Positions 1 to 5,849 of a stretch of DNA of 10,119 bases are shown in pieces. Position numbers and translations under genes: made by a program. This stretch comes from an uncultured Clostridia bacterium (lineage in GTDB: Bacteria; Bacillota; Clostridia; UBA1381), in the NCBI GenBank assembly GCA_944391265.1, contig CALXSX010000085.1:1-10119 (forward strand). The letters are read 5' to 3'. Numbering within the stretch: the first letter of the stretch is position 1; every line of letters starts with the position of its first letter. A model generated the notes under the pieces. It saw only the letters and a list, made by a program, of their open reading frames with translations. It was not told the DNA's origin and searched no databases.

Positions 1-1
1 A

Positions 2-730
2 AAATGCTTCAGCATATGTCTTGAATATGCGACGGAGGTGGTCGGGGATATGACAGATTTCATAACAAAACTGTCTCCTATCCTCGCCGGGCTTATCATG
101 ACAAGCGGCGCCAACGTGAGCGCAGCATCCTTTCATCCTGTGCTTTCCGCGGCTGTATATGCCGTGACCATCATTTGCGACAAGTGCATAATACCTCTCG
201 CGTCGTATGCCGCTGTTTTGTCCATAGCAAATAATATAAGCGATCAGGTGCAGATATCGGGGACTTGCCGGCTCATTTCATCTATAGCAAAGTGGATATT
301 GGCGCTTTCGTTTACACTGTTTACCGGTATTTGCGGCATTTATGGCTTTTCTGCACCGGCGCTTGATGTTGTAAGCGCAAAAACGGTTAAGTTTGCGGTC
401 GGAAGTCTTGTTCCGATTGTTGGAAGCTTTCTTTCAGATACGCTTGAAACTGTTGTAAGCGGCGGCAAGATGATGAAAAATACTGTCGGAAGTGCGGGAC
501 TTGTCGTCCTTTGTTCCATTTGCGCTGTGCCGATAATCAAGATAGGTGTAATGTCGCTTGTTGTGAGAATCGCATCGGCTGTGACAGAGCCGATAAGCGA
601 CAGGCGGATAAGTTCGCTTTTATCGGATATAAGCGGGGCTATAACGATACTTTTCGGAATGGTTGCAACCGTATGCGTTTTGTTTATAATATGCATAAGT
701 ATAATACTTGCCGCTACGGGAACGTCGTAG
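2..730 (+). CDS. spoIIIAE: Stage III sporulation protein AE, C-terminal part (5' end outside window)
   Basis: The reading frame is open from the first bases of the window to TAG at 728-730, giving 242 residues with no start visible, so this is the C-terminal part of a protein that is about 400 residues in B. subtilis. SpoIIIAE is a polytopic membrane protein of the SpoIIIA-SpoIIQ channel linking mother cell and engulfed forespore, needed for late forespore gene expression. Visible features are repeated hydrophobic segments and a small-residue stretch (LIMTSGANVSAASFHPVL) typical of the family. The identification rests strongly on order: the next three genes are recognisable as spoIIIAF, AG and AH. 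A GTG (38) and an ATG (50) occur early in the frame, but the frame continues upstream of both, so neither is likely to be the real start. Confidence 0.9.
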   Translation, partial: KCFSICLEYATEVVGDMTDFITKLSPILAGLIMTSGANVSAASFHPVLSAAVYAVTIICDKCIIPLASYAAVLSIANNISDQVQISGTCRLISSIAKWILALSFTLFTGICGIYGFSAPALDVVSAKTVKFAVGSLVPIVGSFLSDTLETVVSGGKMMKNTVGSAGLVVLCSICAVPIIKIGVMSLVVRIASAVTEPISDRRISSLLSDISGAITILFGMVATVCVLFIICISIILAATGTS

Positions 731-749
731 CAAAAAGGAGCTGTAGCAG

Positions 750-1187
750 GTGAAGGAATACATGATGACCGTTATAGGGAGCGCAGTGCTGGCGGCGCTG
801 GCGCAGGTAATATCTCCCGAAAAATGGCAGAAGTACATTAAAATAGTGACAGGAATCATGATAATAAGCGTTATAATTGCGCCGGTGTATGAGCTCAAAG
901 GAATAGATATATTTTCCGGATTTGAGTATGAATCGGATATAGACGAGTACGCACAGAAGAAAGCGGTCGCCGCAGAGCTTGAAAGACGTATATCAGAGGA
1001 TGTGGTGCTCAGAATAAAAAATGAACTTGGTGTTGGCGTCCGCGCCGAGGCGGCAGTGTCGCTGAATGAAAATTATGAGATTGAAGGAGTGGAGGAAATA
1101 TCTGTATGGACGGATCAAAGCAGGGAAAAGATAAGACAAATTTTGCAAGAGGTGTATTCTCCGCAAAAAATCTCATTTCAGGATTAG
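750..1187 (+). CDS. spoIIIAF: Stage III sporulation protein AF
   Basis: This 145-residue protein starts at GTG 750, chosen because AAAGGAG at 734-740 lies nine bases upstream; the gap from spoIIIAE is 19 nt. The N-terminus has two membrane segments (about residues 5-21 and 29-46), with the family-like pattern YIKIVTGIMIISVIIAPV in the second. A soluble C-terminal region with a charged helix (about 64-92) follows and would lie outside the mother-cell cytoplasm. SpoIIIAF is a component of the SpoIIIA channel complex and shares a ring-building-type fold region with SpoIIIAG and AH. It is shorter than the roughly 206-residue B. subtilis protein. Its last 82 bases overlap the start of spoIIIAG in another frame, so the two are probably translationally linked. 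Confidence 0.9.
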   Translation: MKEYMMTVIGSAVLAALAQVISPEKWQKYIKIVTGIMIISVIIAPVYELKGIDIFSGFEYESDIDEYAQKKAVAAELERRISEDVVLRIKNELGVGVRAEAAVSLNENYEIEGVEEISVWTDQSREKIRQILQEVYSPQKISFQD

Positions 1188-1540
1188 AAAATATTTTTCA
1201 ATTCAAGAATAAACAACCCATATTTTTAATACTAATAATTGGAATAGCTTTTATGATGATTCCGAAAACCTTTGACAGCAGCCCGTCAGCAGATCTTTCG
1301 GAGGAAAGCAGACTTTGCAGAATATTATCTGACATTGAGGGTGCGGGAAAGGTGACGGTAATGATAACATATTATGAGAGCGAAAGAAACAAAGATGATA
1401 TAAAGCAGGCAAAGGGGGCAGTAATAACTTCGGACGGTGCAGGTGATATCTCCGTAAAAAACGCTCTGTCAGAGGCGGTGCAGGCGGCGCTTGACCTTCC
1501 GGCGCACAAGGTCAGGGTGTATAAAAGCGGAGGAAAATGA
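1106..1540 (+). CDS. spoIIIAG: Stage III sporulation protein AG
   Basis: This 144-residue protein has a short cytoplasmic N-terminus, one membrane segment at about residues 37-52, and an extracellular domain. The family pattern LCRILSDIEGAGKVTVMITYYES (70-92) is followed by a C-terminal part ending DLPAHKVRVYKSGGK. In B. subtilis the protein (about 229 residues) forms a large ring in the intermembrane space of the engulfed spore; this version is much shorter and lacks most of the linker region. ATG 1106 was chosen because GGAGG at 1091-1095 lies about ten bases upstream and no later in-frame start precedes the membrane segment. This places the start 82 bases inside spoIIIAF. Confidence 0.9.
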   Translation: MDGSKQGKDKTNFARGVFSAKNLISGLENIFQFKNKQPIFLILIIGIAFMMIPKTFDSSPSADLSEESRLCRILSDIEGAGKVTVMITYYESERNKDDIKQAKGAVITSDGAGDISVKNALSEAVQAALDLPAHKVRVYKSGGK

Positions 1541-1567
1541 TATTTTTGAAAGGAATGTGATACAAAA

Positions 1568-2152
1568 ATGATGATTTTAAGGCGTAAGGAAATAATAGCT
1601 GCGGCAATGGTCGTCATGATAGGCATGGCAGGCTATCTTAACTGGCATTACAATGATACCATAAAGGTCAAAGACGGTGAAAGCTACATAGAAACAGGCA
1701 AAAAACTCGGCGAGGCACAGTATGTGATGAATCAGGATGTCGAGGCTACGGAAAGTGCGGAGCCTGCGACTACCGAAACAGCTGCTGAGGCGGAGCAGTC
1801 AGCCGGAGACAGCTTCGAGAAGGCAAAATCGGAGCGCGAGACGGCACGCGCCAAATCCCTTGAAATTTTAAACCAGACAGCTGCTAACGAAAGCTTTGAC
1901 AACGATATAAGAAAGAAGGCTCAGGATCAGATACTTAAAACGGCAGACGACGTACAAAATGAAAGTGCCATTGAGAATATAGCCATGGCAAAGGGGTATG
2001 ATAACGTCTGTGTTTATATTTCCGAGGATAATGTTAATATTACTGTACAAAAAGACGAATTTACAGAGGCGGATGCAGCAAAAATACAGGAAATTGCTAC
2101 AGAACAACTGAATATTTTGCCAAATAAGATAAAAATAGTTGCAGTCCAGTAA
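1568..2152 (+). CDS. spoIIIAH: Stage III sporulation protein AH
   Basis: This 194-residue protein begins MMILRRKEIIAAAMVVMIG, a positively charged N-terminus and one membrane segment (about 8-24) that is characteristic of clostridial SpoIIIAH. A Glu/Ala-rich linker (about 58-82), a helical segment (about 83-130) and a compact C-terminal domain (about 133-194) follow; the last corresponds to the YscJ/FliF-like ring-building domain. In the family this domain binds SpoIIQ from the forespore side, forming the channel across the two membranes. It follows spoIIIAG by 27 nt. AAAGGA at 1549-1554 is 13 bases from ATG 1568, slightly long; an ATG at 1571 is possible and would remove one residue. Confidence 0.93.
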   Translation: MMILRRKEIIAAAMVVMIGMAGYLNWHYNDTIKVKDGESYIETGKKLGEAQYVMNQDVEATESAEPATTETAAEAEQSAGDSFEKAKSERETARAKSLEILNQTAANESFDNDIRKKAQDQILKTADDVQNESAIENIAMAKGYDNVCVYISEDNVNITVQKDEFTEADAAKIQEIATEQLNILPNKIKIVAVQ

Positions 2153-2167
2153 AATATTTGATATAAT
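2139..2167 (+). promoter_or_regulatory. Probable sigma-A promoter for yqhY
   Basis: TATAAT at 2162-2167 is a perfect -10 box, 17 bases after TTGCAG at 2139-2144, which matches the -35 consensus only at TTG. The -35 lies inside the end of spoIIIAH. A start near 2174 would let the Asp23-family gene be expressed in growing cells independently of the sporulation-specific operon upstream. Confidence 0.5.
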
Positions 2168-2177
2168 GTACACAAAG

Positions 2178-2199
2178 GCGGTCTTTGCTGAAAGACTGC
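2178..2199 (+). other. 5' leader hairpin ahead of yqhY
   Basis: A nine-pair stem (2178-2186 with 2191-2199, one G-U pair) closes a four-base GCTG loop. No T-run follows, so it is not an intrinsic terminator. With a start near 2174 it would lie almost at the 5' end of the yqhY mRNA, a position where hairpins often protect transcripts from decay. It could also reduce read-through from spoIIIAH; function is inferred only. Confidence 0.5.
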
Positions 2200-2235
2200 A
2201 TACGGATAAGAGTGTTGCGGAAAGGAATGATAAAA

Positions 2236-2706
2236 ATGGATGAGATTTATGATGAGTTTGACGGTGAACAAATGCCGGAGCAGACAATAACGTCAAAGCA
2301 CGGAAATGTTCAAATATCATCGGATGTAATATCCACTATCGCAAAAATAGCGGCTGAGGAAACGCCCGGAGTCGATTGTATGTATACATCATTTCCTGAT
2401 GCTATAGCAGAAAGACTCGGAACCAAGAAAATACGGTCAAAGGGTGTAAAAATTGAGATGGACGGACAGAGCGTAATCATAGATTTGTATTTGATAATAA
2501 AATACGGATCACGCGTTCATGATACGGCTGTTGCCGTACAGGAAAATGTGAAGGAAAATGTTCAGACTATGACCGGCCTTAATGTTACAGCGGTAAATGT
2601 CCATGTTGAGGGTATGCATTTTGATAAAAAGCAGGCAAATGAAGATATCGGAGAAAATATTGAAGTCATCGACGATGAAGCTGATGATGACGAAATAGAA
2701 GACTGA
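2236..2706 (+). CDS. yqhY: Asp23/Gls24 family envelope stress-response protein (YqhY-like)
   Basis: This 156-residue protein carries an Asp23/Gls24 domain at about residues 20-128, with HGNVQISSDVISTIAKIAAEE at the start and the pattern GSRVHDTAVAVQENVKENV (91-109). A very acidic tail (about 136-156, DDEADDDEIED) follows. Family members are small cytoplasmic proteins, some tethered at the membrane; in B. subtilis, YqhY lies by accBC and affects acetyl-CoA carboxylase activity. Position next to spoIIIAH supports the yqhY name, although accB and accC are absent here. ATG 2236 is chosen because AAAGGA at 2221-2226 lies nine bases upstream. The frame extends upstream to a TTG and another ATG, but neither has a suitably spaced site. 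Confidence 0.85.
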   Translation: MDEIYDEFDGEQMPEQTITSKHGNVQISSDVISTIAKIAAEETPGVDCMYTSFPDAIAERLGTKKIRSKGVKIEMDGQSVIIDLYLIIKYGSRVHDTAVAVQENVKENVQTMTGLNVTAVNVHVEGMHFDKKQANEDIGENIEVIDDEADDDEIED

Positions 2707-2710
2707 CTGT

Positions 2711-2751
2711 AAAAAGATGTGGAAACAAATAGTTTTTTCACATCTTTTTTT
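2711..2751. terminator. Bidirectional intrinsic terminator
   Basis: An 11-pair stem joins 2711-2721 (AAAAAGATGTG) with 2739-2749, followed by T's on the plus strand and, because the left arm begins with A's, a U-run on the minus strand too. Inside the 17-base loop a short secondary stem (2723-2726 with 2732-2735) is possible. It lies between the convergent ends of yqhY and the EamA gene, so it can serve both. Confidence 0.8.
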
Positions 2752-2752
2752 A

Positions 2753-3658
2753 TTATTTAACTGTATCCTTGTTTACCACGATTATTCCCGTGCACACAAG
2801 CAAAAGGGAAACGAGGTATTTTAGCTGAAAAATATCTTCGTCTAAAAATATTGCCGACAGCACGGCCGCAGAAACGGGGATTATAAAGTTAAATACACTT
2901 ATTTTCCCGACCGGGTTGTATTTAAGCAGAACTGTCCATATCGTGTACGCACATACGGAAAGGAAGCACAGATAAGCCAGCGCACCCATGCCCTGTGCTG
3001 TAAATGCTGTGAACACACCTCCGCCGATTGCTCCTATCGCTATGAGAACGGCGCCGCCGAAAAACAGGTTCAGACCTGTTATGTAAAACGAGTCGATGCT
3101 TTCCGTTGCTTTCTTGGAAAGCATTGAGCCTATTACGAACATAAGCGCCCCCAGCACGATAAATCCCTCTCCCTTAAAACTAATGCTTTCTATCCCGGAC
3201 GCAGTAGCAGCGAGGACGCCGGCAAAGCCGATGGCGCAGCCGGCAAGCTTGCGCTTTGTTATTTTGTCATTTTTGTACACAAAATGTGACAGTATTACGG
3301 CCATGAATGTTGTTGTAGAGTTAAATATTGAACCGTTTGTACCGCTTGTGTTTGAAAGACCTATGTAAAAAAAGACATACTGAAGGGTGGTGTATACAAG
3401 GGATACGGCAGCCATAAGAGGTATTGACTTGGCAGGTATTTTCGGAAGCGACTTGTTTTTTGCCATGCCGAACAGAGTCACAATCAGACCTGCCGCCGTA
3501 AACCGCAGTCCGGCGAAAAATATTGTTTCAGGTACCGTATTTACAGAAAATGCCTCATAACCAATTTTTACGCCGGGGTAAGCGCTCCCCCAAAGCAGAT
3601 TGCAAAACACGGCAAGAAAACAAACCACTGTTGACTTTGTAAGAGCGCTTTTGTTCAC
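2753..3658 (-). CDS. EamA/DMT-superfamily transporter
   Basis: This 301-residue integral membrane protein has about ten predicted membrane segments arranged as two EamA repeats (about 10-155 and 163-298). The signature near the start of repeat one (NLLWGSAYPGVKIGYE) and the end of repeat two (LVSLLLVCTGIIVVNKD) match the drug/metabolite transporter superfamily of exporters of amino acids, metabolites or drugs. The substrate cannot be read from sequence. The start is GTG 3658, supported by AAGGAGGAG at 3668-3676 about nine bases away. It lies 18 nt after the last stop of the aldo/keto reductase remnant and on the same strand as ior/paaK, so it may be the last gene of that operon; export of an aryl metabolite is conceivable but unproven. 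Confidence 0.9.
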   Translation of the reverse strand: MNKSALTKSTVVCFLAVFCNLLWGSAYPGVKIGYEAFSVNTVPETIFFAGLRFTAAGLIVTLFGMAKNKSLPKIPAKSIPLMAAVSLVYTTLQYVFFYIGLSNTSGTNGSIFNSTTTFMAVILSHFVYKNDKITKRKLAGCAIGFAGVLAATASGIESISFKGEGFIVLGALMFVIGSMLSKKATESIDSFYITGLNLFFGGAVLIAIGAIGGGVFTAFTAQGMGALAYLCFLSVCAYTIWTVLLKYNPVGKISVFNFIIPVSAAVLSAIFLDEDIFQLKYLVSLLLVCTGIIVVNKDTVK

Positions 3659-3676
3659 GTTAAGAGACTCCTCCTT

Positions 3677-3978
3677 TTACCTTGTATTATATTTAAGGTG
3701 CGTTATGCTGTTTCTTATAAAGTCGATATTCCCGCGGACGTCTATGCCCTGCGGACAGCGCTTGAAAGCGCTTTCCCGAGAAAGGTTTCAGATTTCCCGT
3801 CATGATACATATAAGCTGTATCGAAGTAATTCACGCCGTTTTTGTACGCGTAATCAATTATCTCCTGAGCTGCAGACTCGTCAATCTCTTTCGCCTTTTC
3901 GTCAACCGGGAGACGCATGCAGCCAAAGCCCAAAAGCGACGGCATGAGTCCGATATCCTTAAATCCCTTTGAAATCAT
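3677..3978 (-). pseudogene. Internally deleted aldo/keto reductase (4Fe-4S-tailed type)
   Basis: The first 70 or so residues are clearly an aldo/keto reductase N-terminus: LLGFGCMRLP (15-24), NGVNYFDTAYMYHDGKSE (47-64) and FLGKAL (67-71), with Asp53 and Tyr58 in the place of two catalytic-tetrad residues. The frame then ends at TAG 3744-3742 after 78 residues, whereas this family usually has about 370-390. In a different frame the sequence directly after the break reads FKRCPQGIDVRGNIDFIRN and ends at TAA 3679-3677, resembling the C-terminal cysteine-proline tail of ferredoxin-like aldo/keto reductases. The catalytic Lys and His and the whole barrel middle are missing. The simplest reading is one internal deletion that also shifted the frame. 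It begins 17 nt after the paaK stop, so it was probably an operon member. Confidence 0.82.
3686..3714 (-). promoter_or_regulatory. Weak candidate promoter for the EamA gene
   Basis: On the minus strand TATAAT (3691-3686) lies 17 bases after GAAACA (3714-3709), which matches only the last half of the -35 consensus. It sits inside the C-terminal tail of the aldo/keto reductase remnant, 27 bases ahead of the GTG start. The -10 box is good but the region is AT-rich, so chance is possible. Confidence 0.25.
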
Positions 3979-3995
3979 TTTCAGTCATTCCCTTT

Positions 3996-5228
3996 TCATA
4001 TTCTTTTATCGTAAACACGCTTTGTTTTCTTTTCGCTCCTCAGCAGGGTACCGAGCTTGAACGCCTTAGCCTCCGGCGTCATGCCTATCTTCGCCTTGAA
4101 TTTTGCCTTGAATTTATTTTCAAGCTCTGCGTAATTTCCTCCTGAGCACTCGAACATAACTGTCATTTGCTCCTTGCCGTTTACGTGGTCTATTTCTACT
4201 TTGTACTCACTGCTTATGCCGTCAATATCTTTGAGAACCTCTTCAATTTGTGCCGGGAACATATTCACTCCCTTAACCTTAAACAGATCGTCCGAACGTC
4301 CTGTTATAGTATCGATTCTCGGGTGTTTGCAGCCGCACTGACATTCCCCCGGTATGATTCTCGTAATATCGTGCGTGCGGAACCTTATAAGCGGAGCTCC
4401 TTCCTTTTTAAGTGTAGTGATGACAAGTTCTCCTACCTCGCCGTCCGGAAGTACTTCTCCCGTTTCCGGATCGATTATTTCAAGAAACAGGTAGTCGTCA
4501 AAGCAGTGCATGCCTGCGGAATACTTGCATGAAATTCCTATTCCCGGGCCGTACACCTCGGTCAGACCGTACACGTCGTACAGCTCTATTCCAAGCTCCG
4601 AACGTATTCTTGATCTCGTTTTTTCGCCCCAGCGCTCACTTCCGATGATACCTTTTTTAAGAGACAGCTTGTCTCTCAATCCACGTTTTGTGATCTCTTC
4701 GGTAAGAAGAAGAGCATATGAGGAAGTGGCACACAGAACGGTTGTGCCGATATCAAGCATGAAGCTGAGCTGCTTTTCGGTGTTTCCCGGGCCCATCGGT
4801 ATTGTCATTGCACCAAGCTTCTCAGCACCTGCCTGAAAGCCTATTCCGGCAGTCCAAAGCCCGTATCCCGGCGTTATCTGAATAATATCGCTCTTATTCA
4901 CACCGGCAATTTCGTAGCAGCGCTTGAACATCTCCGCCCAGTCGTCAACGTCTTTTTGCGTGTATGGAATTATAACGGGGGTACCCGTTGTTCCGGAAGA
5001 AGAATGTATTCTCACAATATCTTCCTTTGGTACAGCCGAAAGCCCGAGCGGATAGCATGCACGAAGATCTGCTTTATCTGTAAACGGCAGCTTTTCAAAA
5101 TCCTCGCGCGACTTTATAGATGCCACATCTGTTCCTTTGAATTTATTAGCGTAAAAGCCGTTTTCTATATTTGTAAGGCGGCAAATAAGCCGCTTTATTG
5201 TTTCAAAAGTTTGCTCTGTCATTTCCAT
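3996..5228 (-). CDS. paaK: Phenylacetate-CoA ligase family protein (AMP-forming aryl acid CoA ligase)
   Basis: This 410-residue cytoplasmic enzyme belongs to the PaaK branch of the adenylate-forming superfamily, converting an aryl acetate, ATP and CoA to the aryl-acetyl-CoA, AMP and pyrophosphate. The P-loop SSSGTTGTP is at 76-84, the YGLTEVYGPG motif at 220-229, RTHDIT at 284-289, GRSDDLFKVKGVNMFP at 310-325, and a lysine-rich end KKTKRVYDKR carries the C-terminal-domain lysine region. Three cysteines (296, 298, 300) sit in the usual CxCG-like position. The length is slightly short of the usual 430 or so. ATG 5228 is preferred because AGGAG at 5239-5243 lies ten bases upstream. It follows iorB by 39 nt, which points to phenylacetate or indoleacetate as substrate; which one cannot be decided. 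Confidence 0.92.
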   Translation of the reverse strand: MEMTEQTFETIKRLICRLTNIENGFYANKFKGTDVASIKSREDFEKLPFTDKADLRACYPLGLSAVPKEDIVRIHSSSGTTGTPVIIPYTQKDVDDWAEMFKRCYEIAGVNKSDIIQITPGYGLWTAGIGFQAGAEKLGAMTIPMGPGNTEKQLSFMLDIGTTVLCATSSYALLLTEEITKRGLRDKLSLKKGIIGSERWGEKTRSRIRSELGIELYDVYGLTEVYGPGIGISCKYSAGMHCFDDYLFLEIIDPETGEVLPDGEVGELVITTLKKEGAPLIRFRTHDITRIIPGECQCGCKHPRIDTITGRSDDLFKVKGVNMFPAQIEEVLKDIDGISSEYKVEIDHVNGKEQMTVMFECSGGNYAELENKFKAKFKAKIGMTPEAKAFKLGTLLRSEKKTKRVYDKRI

Positions 5229-5267
5229 TTTAAATAAGCTCCTGTCATTACGTTATCTGCGGAAAAA

Positions 5268-5849
5268 TCAGTCCGCCTGAGCTCCAAGCCGCAGCGCTTC
5301 CCTGTTCATGTCAAGCACCTTTGCAGGAAGCTTTGAATAAAGAACATTTTCAATTTCTTCGGCAGTGAATCCGGCCTCGCCGCTCGCGGCTGCCGCTCCC
5401 AGCAGAGCGACGTTCATAACCTTAGGGCTGCCGCATTTTTTGCATATGCTTTCCGTATCGACTACTATAACTTTTTTAAGCTTCGATTTTAGATAGTTTA
5501 TCATCTCGTCTGCGTCAAGCCTGCTTCCGGTAAGTGCCGCTGTGACCGGTTGAACGGCAGATGAGCTTACGACGCAAATCCCGTCTTTTTTCAAGTAGCC
5601 GAGAGATCGTACCGCCTCGCCCGGCTCAAAGGCTATGAGCATATCCGCTCCTCCGGCAGGTACAATAGCTGACTGGACGCCATCGCCTATTCGTACATGG
5701 CTTATGACGCTTCCGCCTCTTTGCGCCATACCGATTGTTTCAGCAGTCCTTGCAAAGTCACCTCTTGCCATAGCCGCCTGTGCCAGAACTCTTGATGCAA
5801 GCACGGTACCCTGACCGCCCACACCGCAAAGCACAAAATTTTTATTCAT
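5268..5849 (-). CDS. iorB: Indolepyruvate:ferredoxin oxidoreductase, beta subunit
   Basis: This 193-residue protein is the smaller subunit of indolepyruvate ferredoxin oxidoreductase and matches the pyruvate ferredoxin oxidoreductase gamma-type domain. It begins MNKNFVLCGVGGQGTVLASR, with the GxGGQG motif at 9-14; AQRGGSV at 42-48 and KVMNVALLGA at 143-152 are also family patterns. With IorA it converts indolepyruvate or other aryl pyruvates plus CoA and oxidised ferredoxin to aryl-acetyl-CoA, CO2 and reduced ferredoxin. The start is taken at ATG 5849: AGGAGG lies ten bases upstream, and the A of this ATG is the last base of the iorA TGA (TGATG), a classic coupling arrangement. An ATG at 5855 is in frame, but only four bases from the ribosome binding site. 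Confidence 0.93.
   Translation of the reverse strand: MNKNFVLCGVGGQGTVLASRVLAQAAMARGDFARTAETIGMAQRGGSVISHVRIGDGVQSAIVPAGGADMLIAFEPGEAVRSLGYLKKDGICVVSSSAVQPVTAALTGSRLDADEMINYLKSKLKKVIVVDTESICKKCGSPKVMNVALLGAAAASGEAGFTAEEIENVLYSKLPAKVLDMNREALRLGAQAD

Noticed and set aside
2185..2235. N-terminal extension of the Asp23-family protein from TTG 2185 or ATG 2227
   Set aside because: 2185 lies inside the leader hairpin and 2227 touches the ribosome site; only 2236 has the right spacing.
1868..2320. 150-residue open frame antisense to spoIIIAH and yqhY
   Set aside because: It covers two well supported genes and the promoter between them, and shows no recognisable motif.
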